From positions 1,054,001 to 1,118,000 of the forward strand of contig NZ_JAEPWM010000001.1 of the NCBI RefSeq assembly GCF_016654015.1: 64,000 bases of DNA, given 5' to 3'. The translations under genes and the position numbers were made by a program. Below are positions 25,982 through 35,926 of the stretch, piece by piece. How positions within the stretch are numbered: the first letter of the stretch is position 1; the number at the start of each line of letters is the position of its first letter. The stretch is from Ramlibacter ginsenosidimutans (GTDB lineage: Bacteria; Pseudomonadota; Gammaproteobacteria; Burkholderiales; Burkholderiaceae_C). The notes beneath the pieces were generated by a model. That model was not told the DNA's origin. It ran no database searches and worked only from the letters and a program-made list of their open reading frames with translations.

Positions 25982-27261
25982 AGCGCGGTTTCTACACCAT
26001 CATGGCGGCGCAGTTCTTCTCGTCGCTCGCGGACAACGCGCTGTTCATCGCCGCGGTCGAACTGCTCAAGACCTCCCATGCCCCCACCTGGCAGGCTGCG
26101 GCATTGGTGCCGATGTTCGCCCTGTTCTATGTCGTGCTCGCGCCCTTCGTGGGCGCCTTTGCCGACGCGCGCCCGAAGGGGCAGGTCATGTTCTTCAGCA
26201 ACGCGATCAAGGTGGTCGGCTGCCTGCTGATGCTGTTCGGCATGCACCCGCTGTTCGCGTTCGCGATCGTGGGCTTGGGCGCCGCCGCGTATTCGCCGGC
26301 GAAGTACGGCATCCTGACCGAGTTGCTGCCGCCGTCGCAGCTGGTGAAGGCCAACGGCTGGATCGAGGGCCTCACCATCGCCTCCATCATCCTCGGCATC
26401 CTGATGGGCGGCCAGCTGGTCGGGCGCGCGCTGTCCTCCCGCCTGCTGTCGTTCGACCTGCCGGTCATCGACACCGGCATCGAGACGCCGACGGAGGCGG
26501 CGATCGCGGTGCTGATCGCCGTGTACTGCATCGCCGCCTGGTTCAACACGCGCATCCCGCACACGGGCGTGGAGATGCGGCCGATCCCGCGCAACGCGCT
26601 GGAGCTGGTGCCGGACTTCTGGAGCTGCAACGGCCGCCTGTGGCATGACCGGCTGGGCCAGATCTCGCTGGCGACCACCACGCTGTTCTGGGGCGTGAGC
26701 GGCAACCTGCGCTACATCATCCTCGCCTGGAGCGCGGCGGCGCTGGGCTACAGCACCACGCAGGCGTCCTCGCTCAGCGGCGTGGTGGCCATCGGCACGG
26801 CGGCCGGCGCGATCGCGGCGTCGATGCGCGTGCGGCTGGACCGGGCGACCAGCGTGATGCCCCTGGGCATCGCCATGGGCGTTCTCGTGGTCGCGATGAA
26901 CTTCATCCACAACGCCTGGATCGCAGCACCGTTCCTGATCCTGCTCGGCGGCCTCGGCGGTTACCTGGTGGTGCCCATGAACGCCCTGCTGCAGCACCGC
27001 GGGCACAACCTGATGGGCGCAGGCCGCTCCATCGCCGTGCAGAACTTCAACGAGCAGGCCTGCATCCTCGGCCTCGGCGCCTTCTACAGCCTGTCGGCCG
27101 GCATGGGCCTCACCGCCTTTGGCGCCATCACCGCCTTCGGCTTGGTGGTCGCCGGCGTGATGTGGCTGATCAAGCGGTGGCACAGCCGCAACTGCGTGCT
27201 CCACAAGGACGAAGTGGACCACCTGCTGGAGATCGCGCGGCACGATAACGTGCATGGCTGA
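25978..27261 (+). CDS. lplT: Lysophospholipid transporter LplT (MFS)
   Basis: A 427-residue inner-membrane transporter with about 12 helices that flips lysophospholipids inward for re-acylation. MAAQFFSSLADNALFIAAVELL, GAAAYSPAKYGILTELLPP and LVKANGWIEGLTIASIILG are closely LplT-like. In enterobacteria lplT is joined to the acyltransferase aas; no aas is adjacent here. The ATG at 25978 has no ribosome site and overlaps the stop of a 14-codon ORF. The stop overlaps the next gene by eight bases. Confidence 0.9.
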   Translation: MKRGFYTIMAAQFFSSLADNALFIAAVELLKTSHAPTWQAAALVPMFALFYVVLAPFVGAFADARPKGQVMFFSNAIKVVGCLLMLFGMHPLFAFAIVGLGAAAYSPAKYGILTELLPPSQLVKANGWIEGLTIASIILGILMGGQLVGRALSSRLLSFDLPVIDTGIETPTEAAIAVLIAVYCIAAWFNTRIPHTGVEMRPIPRNALELVPDFWSCNGRLWHDRLGQISLATTTLFWGVSGNLRYIILAWSAAALGYSTTQASSLSGVVAIGTAAGAIAASMRVRLDRATSVMPLGIAMGVLVVAMNFIHNAWIAAPFLILLGGLGGYLVVPMNALLQHRGHNLMGAGRSIAVQNFNEQACILGLGAFYSLSAGMGLTAFGAITAFGLVVAGVMWLIKRWHSRNCVLHKDEVDHLLEIARHDNVHG

Positions 27262-28159
27262 TGTCCGCGGCAGCGGCAGGCTGGCGCCGGTGGCGGCGCT
27301 GGTGCTCAACGCCTTCGTCTGGGGCTGTTCCTGGTGGCCGTTCCGCGCGCTGCAGGACCAGGGCCTGCACGCGCTCTGGTCCACCGCGCTGATCTACCTG
27401 GTGGCCTTCACCGGCTTCGTGGTGCTGCAGCCGGCCGCCTTGCCCGAGTTGCTGCGCACGCCCGGCTTGTGGCTGCTCGCGCTGGCCGCGGGCATGACCA
27501 ACGTCGGCTTCAACTGGGCGGTCAGCATCGGCGACGTCGTGCGGGTGGTCCTGTTGTTCTACCTGATGCCGGCATGGGCCGTGCTGCTCGCCTGGGCGAT
27601 CCTGGGCGAACGCCCGTCCGCCGCCGGCATGGGCCGGCTGCTGCTCGCGCTGGCGGGCGTGGCCACCGTGCTCGACACCTCCGGCACCGGCCTGCCCTGG
27701 CCGCGCGCGCTGCCCGAGTGGCTGGCGCTGGGCGGCGGCTTCAGCTTCGCGCTCACGAACGTGCTGCTGCGCCGCCTGAACTTCGTGACGGCGGGTTCGC
27801 GCGTGCTGGCGATGTTCGGAGGCGGCATGGTGCTGGCCGGCAGCGTGGCCTACGCGGGCGTACTGCGGGGCACGATCGCCATGATGCCGATGCTGAGCGG
27901 AACCGGCTGGTTGCTGGCGCTGCTGCTGGCCGCGGGCTTTCTTGCAGCCAATCTGGCCTTGCAGTTCGGCGCGTCGCGCCTGCCTTCGCACACCACGGCG
28001 CTGGTGATGCTGTCCGAGGTGGTGTTCGCCAGCCTGTCGTCCGTGGCGCTGGGCGCCGCGGACCTCACGCCCCGCACGCTGGCCGGCGGCGCGCTGATCC
28101 TCGCGGCCGCCGCCTGGTCGGCATGGCCTCGCGCCCGCGAGCGCGGCGGCGCACAATAG
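27254..28159 (+). CDS. EamA/DMT-family transporter
   Basis: A 301-residue, ten-helix member of the drug/metabolite transporter superfamily: LVLNAFVWGCSWWPFRALQDQG opens the first EamA repeat and HTTALVMLSEVVFASLSSVALG lies in the second. It overlaps lplT by eight bases and should be co-transcribed. The substrate is unknown; family members commonly export amino acids or related metabolites. Confidence 0.85.
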   Translation: MADVRGSGRLAPVAALVLNAFVWGCSWWPFRALQDQGLHALWSTALIYLVAFTGFVVLQPAALPELLRTPGLWLLALAAGMTNVGFNWAVSIGDVVRVVLLFYLMPAWAVLLAWAILGERPSAAGMGRLLLALAGVATVLDTSGTGLPWPRALPEWLALGGGFSFALTNVLLRRLNFVTAGSRVLAMFGGGMVLAGSVAYAGVLRGTIAMMPMLSGTGWLLALLLAAGFLAANLALQFGASRLPSHTTALVMLSEVVFASLSSVALGAADLTPRTLAGGALILAAAAWSAWPRARERGGAQ

Positions 28160-28164
28160 GCCGC

Positions 28165-28650
28165 ATGGCCACTGTCTACGACTTCGAGGCACAGCAGATC
28201 GGCGGCGCCCTGGTGCCGCTGGCGCAGTTCCGCGGCAAGCCCCTGCTGATCGTCAACACCGCGAGCGCCTGCGGCTTCACGCCCCAGTTCGCGGGGCTCG
28301 AGGAGCTGCACCGGCGCTACGCCGCGCAGGGACTGGTGGTCCTCGGCTTTCCCTGCAACCAGTTCGGCCACCAGGATCCCGGCAGCAACGAGGAGATCGC
28401 GAGCTTCTGCCAGGTGAACTACGGCGTGAGCTTCCCCATGATGCAGAAGGTCGACGTCAACGGCGGCGAGGCGCATCCGCTGTATCGCTGGCTCACGGCC
28501 GAAGCACCTGGCCTGCTCGGGTCGAAGGCGATCAAGTGGAACTTCACCAAGTTCCTGGTCGGCAAGGACGGCCGCGTCCTCAAGCGCTACGCACCGCAGG
28601 ACGCGCCGCAGAAGCTGGCCAGGGACATCGAGGCCGCGCTCGCCGCCTGA
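28165..28650 (+). CDS. Glutathione peroxidase (Cys type)
   Basis: A 161-residue thiol peroxidase reducing hydroperoxides. The peroxidatic Cys is C36 in NTASACGFTPQ (Cys, not selenocysteine); FPCNQFGHQ and the WNFTKFLV Trp-Asn segment complete the active site. Members of this type often use thioredoxin rather than glutathione. CACAAT lies seven bases before the ATG with no Shine-Dalgarno sequence, so it may have its own leaderless transcript despite being five bases after the EamA gene. Confidence 0.93.
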   Translation: MATVYDFEAQQIGGALVPLAQFRGKPLLIVNTASACGFTPQFAGLEELHRRYAAQGLVVLGFPCNQFGHQDPGSNEEIASFCQVNYGVSFPMMQKVDVNGGEAHPLYRWLTAEAPGLLGSKAIKWNFTKFLVGKDGRVLKRYAPQDAPQKLARDIEAALAA

Positions 28651-28665
28651 GCGCACCAGCGGGAA

Positions 28666-29895
28666 TCAGGCCGGCGCCAGCGCCGCGTCCAGCACTTCGA
28701 TCCAGTGGCGCACGGGCAGTTGGGTGCCGCCTTGCAGGTGCTGGATGCAGCCGATGTTGGCCGAGAGGATCGCCTGCGGCTCCAGCACGTCCAGGTGCCC
28801 CAGCTTGCGATCGCGCAGCGTGTGCGCGATGTCCGGATGCAGCACGGAGTAGGTGCCCGCGGAGCCGCAGCACAGGTGCGATTCGTTGATCGCCACGCGC
28901 ACGGTGAAACCGAGCGCCGCCAGGCCCTGCTCCACGCCGCCGCGCAGCTTCTGCCCGTGCTGCAGCGTGCAAGGCGCGTGGTAGGCGAACACGCCCGCCT
29001 GCGGCCGCACCTTGTCCTTCAGCACCGGCACGAGGTCCGGCAGCAGCTCGCTCAGGTCGCGCGTGAGCGCGGAGATGCGCGCGGCCTTGGCGGCATACGC
29101 GGGATCGTGCTGCAGGTGGTGCCCGTACTCGCGCACGGTGACGCCGCAGCCGGAGGCGTTCATCACGATCGCCTCGACCTCGCCGCGCTCCACGAAGGGC
29201 CACCAGGCGTCGATGTTGCGGCGCATCTGCGCGCGCCCGCCGTCCTGGTCGTTCAGGTGGAACTTGAGCGCGCCGCAGCAGCCCGCTTCGGCAGCGACCA
29301 CCGTCTGGATGCCGGCGGCATCGAGCACGCGCGCCGTAGCGGTGTTGATGTTGGGCATCATGGCCGGCTGCACGCAGCCGGCCAGCATCAGCACCTTGCG
29401 CGCGTGCGTCGCGCTCGGCCGGCGGCCCGCCTCCTGCCTGGGTGGCACCTTCTCGCGCAGCCGCGCGGGCAGCAGGCCGCGCACGGCCTGGCCGAGCCGC
29501 ATCGCCGGCTTGAACAGCGGCGAGCTGAGGCCGTCGCCCAGCGCCATGCGCAGCGCGCGTGAGGGCACGCCGCGCGGCACCTTGCGATCCACGATGGCGC
29601 GGCCGATGTCCACCAGCCGGCCGTAGTCCACGCCGCTCGGGCAGGTGCTCTCGCAATTGCGGCAGGTGAGGCAGCGGTCCAGGTGCAGCTGCGTCTTGCG
29701 CGTGGGCTGCTCGCCTTCGAGCACCTGCTTCATCAGGTAGATGCGGCCGCGCGGACCATCGAGCTCGTCGCCCAGCACCTGGTAGGTGGGGCAGGTCGCG
29801 GTGCAGAACCCGCAATGCACGCACTTGCGCAGGATGGCTTCCGCCTCCTCGCCTTCGGGCGTGCCCTGGAATTCGGGGGAGAGATGGGTCTGCAT
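28666..29895 (-). CDS. glcF: Glycolate oxidase iron-sulfur subunit
   Basis: A 409-residue protein with two N-terminal 4Fe-4S motifs (CVHCGFCTATCPTYQ and CLTCRNCESTCPSGVD) and two C-terminal CCG-type domains (AGCCGALKFH and LCCGSAGTY), the GlcF pattern. It passes electrons from the flavin subunit of glycolate dehydrogenase to the respiratory chain. The ATG shares one base with the glcE stop. No glcD (catalytic flavoprotein) is in this cluster. Confidence 0.93.
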   Translation of the reverse strand: MQTHLSPEFQGTPEGEEAEAILRKCVHCGFCTATCPTYQVLGDELDGPRGRIYLMKQVLEGEQPTRKTQLHLDRCLTCRNCESTCPSGVDYGRLVDIGRAIVDRKVPRGVPSRALRMALGDGLSSPLFKPAMRLGQAVRGLLPARLREKVPPRQEAGRRPSATHARKVLMLAGCVQPAMMPNINTATARVLDAAGIQTVVAAEAGCCGALKFHLNDQDGGRAQMRRNIDAWWPFVERGEVEAIVMNASGCGVTVREYGHHLQHDPAYAAKAARISALTRDLSELLPDLVPVLKDKVRPQAGVFAYHAPCTLQHGQKLRGGVEQGLAALGFTVRVAINESHLCCGSAGTYSVLHPDIAHTLRDRKLGHLDVLEPQAILSANIGCIQHLQGGTQLPVRHWIEVLDAALAPA

Positions 29896-30980
29896 CAGAA
29901 GTGCGGGTAGAGGCGGCCGCGGTTGAAGACGGCCGCGGGATCGAATTGCTGCTTCAGTCGTTCGTGGATGGCGGCGAGCGCCGGCGCCAGCGGCGTCATG
30001 CGGCCGCTCGCATCGGTGCGCGCCGTGCGGAACAAGGTGGCGTGTCCGCCCGCACGCAGCGCGGTCTCGCGAATGCGGCCCGCGTCGGCGGCAGCCGCGT
30101 GCACCCAGCGCTGGGCGCCATGCCATTCGACCAGCGGCACGGCCGGCAGTTCCAGCACCGGGGCGGTCTGCGGAACGGACAGGCGCCAGAGATCCTGGCC
30201 GGCCGCGGCGGTGAACCAGGGCAGGCGCTGTTCGCGCAGCCGGTCCCATTCGGGCGCCGCACCGGCGTTGTCCAGGCGCTCGCCACCGAGGCTGCGGCAC
30301 GCGGCATCGACGGCCGCGCGCGCGCCGCGCAGGCGCAGGTACAGCGTGCCCTGGCCCTCTTCCTCCAGCCAGCAGCTGGCGTTCAGGGGCAAGGGCTGGC
30401 CGCCCCAGGTGTTGAGGCGCGCGAGTGCTTCCTCCTGCGGCAGGCGCAGGCGCAGCGTGGCCTCGGCGGGCGCGACCGGCAGCACCTTCAGGCTCACCTC
30501 CGTGATGAGCCCCAGCGTGCCCATCGCGCCGACCATGAGGCGCGACACGTCGTAGCCCGCCACGTTCTTCATCACCTGGCCACCGAAGACGAGCGCTTCG
30601 CCGCGGCCGTTCACCAGCTGCAGGCCCAGCACGTAGTCGCGCACGCTGCCCACGCTCGCACGCGCGGGGCCGGAGAGGCCGCTGGCGACCATGCCGCCCA
30701 CGGTGGCGCCGGCGCCGAAGTGCGGCGGCTCGAACGGCAGGCACTGCCCGCGTTCGGCCAGCGCGGCTTCGAGTGCGGCGAGCGAGGTTCCCGCGCGGAC
30801 CGTGACCACCAGCTCGCTCGGCTCGTAGCTCACGATGCCGTCGAGGTCCTGCGTCGAAAGCAGTTCGCCTTCCAGCCGCTCGCCGTAGAAGTCCTTGGTG
30901 CCGCCGCCCCGGATGCGCAGGGGCGTGCCTGCTGCCGAGGCGGCGCGGATGCGGTCCGCGAGCGATGAGAGGGCGTCCAT
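29895..30980 (-). CDS. glcE: Glycolate oxidase FAD-binding subunit
   Basis: A 361-residue FAD-binding protein of the PCMH/VAO superfamily: TPLRIRGGGTKDFYG and FGAGATVGGMVASGLSGPARASVGSVRDYVLG form the FAD-binding core, FGGQVMKNVAGYDVSRLMVGAMGTLGLI is typical of GlcE, and FDPAAVFNRGRLYPHF closes the protein. The start at 30980 is preferred over 31013; TAACAT (minus strand) ends eight bases upstream of it. GlcE works with GlcD and GlcF; the usual glcD-E-F order is broken here, with a lactonase gene upstream. Confidence 0.9.
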   Translation of the reverse strand: MDALSSLADRIRAASAAGTPLRIRGGGTKDFYGERLEGELLSTQDLDGIVSYEPSELVVTVRAGTSLAALEAALAERGQCLPFEPPHFGAGATVGGMVASGLSGPARASVGSVRDYVLGLQLVNGRGEALVFGGQVMKNVAGYDVSRLMVGAMGTLGLITEVSLKVLPVAPAEATLRLRLPQEEALARLNTWGGQPLPLNASCWLEEEGQGTLYLRLRGARAAVDAACRSLGGERLDNAGAAPEWDRLREQRLPWFTAAAGQDLWRLSVPQTAPVLELPAVPLVEWHGAQRWVHAAAADAGRIRETALRAGGHATLFRTARTDASGRMTPLAPALAAIHERLKQQFDPAAVFNRGRLYPHF

Positions 30981-31040
30981 GGTCGCGCATGTTACGGCCA
31001 CGCGGGCCCCCACCCGCCCGGGCCACTGGAAATCACGCTC

Positions 31041-31964
31041 TCAGTCGATGAAGAAATTGGTGGGAAGGCCGGCGACGTCCACGCGCGCGGACAGCACGCA
31101 GCCGGAGTGCGGATACGCGGCGAGTTCTTCGGCCGGCCGCCCCTCGCGCGCCGTGGTGAGGTACAAGGTGCGCCCGTCCGGGCCGCCGAAGCAGGGCATG
31201 GTGGGACAGCGTGCCGGCAGCTCGAATTCCGCGGCGATGGCGCCATCGGGCGCGAGGCGCAGCAGCCGCCCGCCTTCGTACATCGCCACCCAGTAGTGGC
31301 CTTCGACATCCACGGCGGCGCCGTCGGGCCGGCCGCCATAGCCTGGCTGGCCCGGGCTCCAGCCCGGAGGCTTGCCGGGGAACTGGCGGAAGATGCGGTG
31401 CCTGCGCATGGCGTTGCCCTGCGGCTCCCAGTCCCATGCCTGGATCAAGGCGCGTGCGGTGTCGGTCCAGTACACGGTGTGCCGGTCCGGCGACCAGGCC
31501 AGGCCGTTGGCGTTGGTGGCGTTGGTCGCCTTGAGTTGCACCAGCGGCTTGCCCCGCTCCGGGTTGTCGGGTCGGCAGTCGAGCGAATACAGATCGGCCT
31601 TCCTCGCGTCCTTGGGCTCGTAGTAGGTGCCGGCCCAGAAGCGGCCCAGCGGATCGGCCTTGCCATCGTTGAAGCGTGTGGTCGCGCCGTGCTGGAAGCG
31701 CACGATGGGCGCGAGCGGGCCGCGCCAGCTGCGAGCGCGGTAGATGCCGTCGCGCAGGGCGAGCACCAGGCCTCCCCTCGCCGCCGGCGCGATGCAGCCG
31801 GGCGACTGCGGCAGGGGCCACGTGTCCTGGGCGCCGCTCGCCGGATGCCACCGGCGCACGCGCTGGCCTGGGATGTCGACCCAGTACAGCGTCTGCTCGC
31901 CCGGATGCCAGAACGGGGATTCGCCCAGCGCATCCGGTTCGGCGACGGCGAGCTCCCACTTCAT
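31041..31964 (-). CDS. SMP-30/gluconolactonase-family sugar lactonase
   Basis: A 307-residue six-bladed beta-propeller hydrolase. Metal ligands of the SMP-30 family are visible: Glu in LGESPFWHP, Asn in TNANGLAWSPD and Asp in RPDGAAVDVEGHYWVAMY. It likely opens an aldono-lactone. The start overlaps the stop of the epimerase gene (ATGA), so the two are translated together, and glcE follows after 60 bases. The exact sugar is unknown. Confidence 0.87.
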   Translation of the reverse strand: MKWELAVAEPDALGESPFWHPGEQTLYWVDIPGQRVRRWHPASGAQDTWPLPQSPGCIAPAARGGLVLALRDGIYRARSWRGPLAPIVRFQHGATTRFNDGKADPLGRFWAGTYYEPKDARKADLYSLDCRPDNPERGKPLVQLKATNATNANGLAWSPDRHTVYWTDTARALIQAWDWEPQGNAMRRHRIFRQFPGKPPGWSPGQPGYGGRPDGAAVDVEGHYWVAMYEGGRLLRLAPDGAIAAEFELPARCPTMPCFGGPDGRTLYLTTAREGRPAEELAAYPHSGCVLSARVDVAGLPTNFFID

Positions 31965-32809
31965 GCGGCGGGCTCCGGGGCGATCCGCACCTGCGCGACC
32001 AGCGACGCACCGGGTGGCAGCAAGGCCAGGCCCAGGTCCTGCGCGGGCGCGCCACTCGCATAGCAATGGACGGCGTTCGGCACGTGGCTCGCAGGAATGA
32101 GCACGAGGTGCTGCGGCTCGCTCGCGACCACCAGGTGCGTGAGCCCCGTGTGCAGGCGCACACGCAGCAGCGCGTCGTCCACGGTCACGCCGCCGTCCCA
32201 ACCGTCGTAGCTGCGGTCCGCTCCGACGGCGGCGACCGCGGTCTGCAGTCCGGAGACGCCGGTGCGCCGCACAGGCAGCCGGTCGGCATCCATGTCCCAG
32301 CGCCCGCTGGCGCGCAAGGCGAGGCGGGCGCCGGGGCGCTGGTCGAACAGCAGCCGCCACCCCAGTCCCAGGGGAGCGGGTCGACCGGACTGGTTGGTGA
32401 CCGCCAGCGTCATCTCCAGCGCGTCGGGCGCGAGCCGCAGCGTCTGCGAGCAGTCGAAGGCGAACGGCCAGCTGGCGTCGGCGCGGTGTTCGAAGGCGAG
32501 CATCGCGGTCGAGGCATCCGACTCCAGGACCTCCCACGGTCGCTGCCAGCCGAGCCCGTGGATCGCCGCTGGCGCATCGCCCGGGTGATGCACTTGCGGC
32601 TGCAAGGTGCCCTCCCAGACGACGGCCGCCTGTCCCACGCGATTGGAGAACGGCACCAGGGGATGGCACGCGGCCTCGCGCGCCGAGCCCAGCCGGGCGC
32701 CGGGCGTCGAGGCCAGCACGGGCACGTCGCGCCACCACAAGCCCGCGAGCGCTCCACCCCGTTCGGGAACGAGTTCGCAGCGCAGCGCTCCCGCGCGCAG
32801 TTCGATCAT
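31961..32809 (-). CDS. Aldose 1-epimerase-family protein
   Basis: A 282-residue galactose-mutarotase-fold protein. The HPLVPFSNRVGQA region and IHGLGWQRPWEV (catalytic-type His) fit the family, and SEPQHLVLIPASHVPNAV lies where the C-terminal Glu region is expected. It would interconvert sugar anomers, which fits coupling to the lactonase downstream. The start at 32809 has a gaggag ribosome site; the GCACAAT hexamer upstream (about 32839-32845, minus strand) may be the promoter of the four-gene leftward unit. Confidence 0.85.
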   Translation of the reverse strand: MIELRAGALRCELVPERGGALAGLWWRDVPVLASTPGARLGSAREAACHPLVPFSNRVGQAAVVWEGTLQPQVHHPGDAPAAIHGLGWQRPWEVLESDASTAMLAFEHRADASWPFAFDCSQTLRLAPDALEMTLAVTNQSGRPAPLGLGWRLLFDQRPGARLALRASGRWDMDADRLPVRRTGVSGLQTAVAAVGADRSYDGWDGGVTVDDALLRVRLHTGLTHLVVASEPQHLVLIPASHVPNAVHCYASGAPAQDLGLALLPPGASLVAQVRIAPEPAA

Positions 32810-32944
32810 GGACGGGTCTCCTCGGCCTGTGCGCCCATTGTGCATGGGTCGGGCACGGGCCGGGTACCGGCGGTGGACGCGCTGCCCGGTGCTCGTCCGG
32901 GCCCCCTGCATGACCGGTTGCGCTACCGGCACGTCGCGGCGAGG

Positions 32945-32970
32945 AAAAAAAAGGCCCGCCGAGGCGGGCC
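32945..32970 (-). terminator. Rho-independent terminator of torF-glnK-amtB
   Basis: On the minus strand, ggcccgc/gcgggcc stem with a short loop followed by eight T. It lies about 70 bases past the amtB stop. Confidence 0.88.
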
Positions 32971-33040
32971 AACATCCAAAGGAGATCTTGCTTGTCCGGC
33001 GGCGCGCGGCGTGCCTGGCGCGCGCGCCGCTCGCCGAGGC

Positions 33041-34576
33041 TCAGCGGTTGTACGCGGTCTCGCCGTGGCTGCTGATGTCCAGGCCTTCGCGCTCTTCTTC
33101 TTCCGTCACGCGCAGGCCGATCAGCAGGTCGACGATCTTGTAGGCGATGAAGGCGACCACGCCGGACCACACCACCGTGGTCAGCACGCCCTGGAACTGG
33201 ATCCAGACCTGGCTGGCGATCGAGTAGTCGGGGCTCGTCTTGTTGGCCACGTAGTCGTAGATGCCGACGCCGCCGAGCGAGGGCGATGCGAAGACGCCGG
33301 TCAGCAGCGCGCCCAGGATGCCGCCCACGCCGTGCACGCCGAACACGTCCAGCGCGTCGTCCGCGCCCAGCAGGCGCTTGAGGCCGTTGACGCCCCACAG
33401 GCAGACCAGCCCGGCCAGCAGGCCGATGACGATCGAACCCATCACGCCGACGAAGCCGCACGCCGGAGTGATCGCGACCAGGCCGGCGACGGCGCCCGAA
33501 GCGGCGCCCAGCATGGAGGCCTTGCCTTTGGACAGCGCCTCGCCGCTGATCCAGGCGAGCGTGGCGGCAGCGGTGGCCATCATCGTGTTGGCGAACGCGA
33601 GTGCGGCGCCGCCGTTGGCTTCCAGGTTGGAGCCGGCGTTGAAGCCGAACCAGCCCACCCACAGCAGGGCAGCGCCGACCATCGTGAGCGTCAGGCTGTG
33701 CGGCGCGAGCGATTCCTTGCCGAAGCCGATGCGCTTGCCCACCAGGTACGCGCCCACCAGGCCGGCGACACCGGCGTTGATGTGCACCACGGTGCCGCCC
33801 GCGAAGTCGAGCGCGCCCTTGGCCCACAGCCAGCCGCCGGCGGCGGTGACGGTCTCGAGCGACTTGGCATCGGTGATCGCATCCGGGCCGTCCCAGTACC
33901 ACACCATGTGCGCGATCGGCAGGTAGGAGAACGTGAACCAGATCGCGCAGAACAGCAGCACGGCGGAGAACTTGATGCGCTCCGCGAAGGCGCCCACGAT
34001 CAGCGTGCAGGTGATCGCGGCGAAGGTCGCCTGGAACGCCATGTACGTCAGTTCGGGGATCACCACGCCCTTGCTGAAGGTCGCCGCCGTGGAGTCAGCC
34101 GTGATCCCCGAGAGGAAGATCTTGCTGAAGCCGCCGAAGAACGGATTGCCTCCCGTGAACGCGACGCTGTAGCCGTAGATGGCCCACAGGATGTAGATCA
34201 TGCAGGTGACGACGAACACCTGCATCAGCACCGACAGCATGTTCTTGCTGCGGACCAGGCCGCCGTAGAACAGCGCCAGGCCGGGCACCGTCATCATCAG
34301 CACCAGCAGCGTCGAGACGGTCATCCAGGCGGTGTCGCCCTTGTTGGGGACCGGCGCAGGCGCGGCGGAAGCAGGAGCCGCCGCCGCAGTGGCGGCCACC
34401 GGCGCCGCGGTCGCAGCGGCAGCGGGGGCAGCGGGGGCAGCAGTTGCAGGCGCCGCGGGCGCCGCTTGGGTTGTGGTGGTCGTGGCTGCCGGCGCGGCGG
34501 GCGCCTGGGCGACAGCGGCGGCGCTGCCGATCAGGAGTCCCAGGCCGACGGCGAGGGAAGCGAGAAATGTCCTCAT
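33041..34576 (-). CDS. amtB: Ammonium transporter AmtB
   Basis: A 511-residue inner-membrane ammonium channel. After a signal peptide (1-23) there is an unusual ~50-residue Ala/Pro/Thr-rich segment (about 24-76), then 11 helices. Family motifs: ALFYGGLVRSKNMLS, the FAGGTVVHINAGVAGLVGA segment with the pore His, FVGVMGSIVIGLLAG, and VFGVHGVGGILGALLTGVFA with the second pore His. It ends in a cytoplasmic tail (EEEEREGLDISSHGETAYNR). The PII gene glnK lies 30 bases upstream, as expected for the AmtB-GlnK pair. Confidence 0.95.
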   Translation of the reverse strand: MRTFLASLAVGLGLLIGSAAAVAQAPAAPAATTTTTQAAPAAPATAAPAAPAAAATAAPVAATAAAAPASAAPAPVPNKGDTAWMTVSTLLVLMMTVPGLALFYGGLVRSKNMLSVLMQVFVVTCMIYILWAIYGYSVAFTGGNPFFGGFSKIFLSGITADSTAATFSKGVVIPELTYMAFQATFAAITCTLIVGAFAERIKFSAVLLFCAIWFTFSYLPIAHMVWYWDGPDAITDAKSLETVTAAGGWLWAKGALDFAGGTVVHINAGVAGLVGAYLVGKRIGFGKESLAPHSLTLTMVGAALLWVGWFGFNAGSNLEANGGAALAFANTMMATAAATLAWISGEALSKGKASMLGAASGAVAGLVAITPACGFVGVMGSIVIGLLAGLVCLWGVNGLKRLLGADDALDVFGVHGVGGILGALLTGVFASPSLGGVGIYDYVANKTSPDYSIASQVWIQFQGVLTTVVWSGVVAFIAYKIVDLLIGLRVTEEEEREGLDISSHGETAYNR

Positions 34577-34606
34577 GTCTTGGCTCTCTTGATTGAAGTG
34601 AAATGC

Positions 34607-35702
<1,096 letters not shown>

Positions 35703-35747
35703 GAGATGCTCCGTGCGTTTGTTGGAAAAGGAGGCTGCCGGCTTGAT

Positions 35748-35764
35748 TAGCAGGAGCCGTGCCA
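35748..35764 (-). promoter_or_regulatory. Sigma-54 promoter of torF-glnK-amtB
   Basis: Minus strand TGGCACG-gctc-CTGCTA, one mismatch from the consensus TGGCACG-N4-TTGCW, with the invariant GG and GC ten bases apart. Transcription should start about 12 bases on, near 35739, giving a ~37-base leader before the GTG at 35702. Confidence 0.85.
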
Positions 35765-35848
35765 TCCCTCATCCGGAGGGGAGCGGCCGTCCTCCACCCT
35801 CGCCGGCGTGCGTTGTGGAGGCCAGCGCCTGGTGCAGCGGCCGCGATC

Positions 35849-35865
35849 TGCACCAGCCGGGTGCG
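35849..35865. promoter_or_regulatory. NtrC-type enhancer site
   Basis: TGCACCA-gcc-GGGTGCG fits the NtrC pattern GCAC-N7-GTGC and matches the E. coli glnA site in nearly all conserved bases. It is about 115 bases upstream of the predicted sigma-54 start, a normal enhancer distance. Further half-sites (TGGTGCA at 35829-35835, GCACCA near 35884) lie close by. Confidence 0.75.
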
Positions 35866-35926
35866 AACTTCCTCATTCGTTCCGCACCAGGGTCATTCAT
35901 GCACTGGAACCGGGAGGACGCGATCC

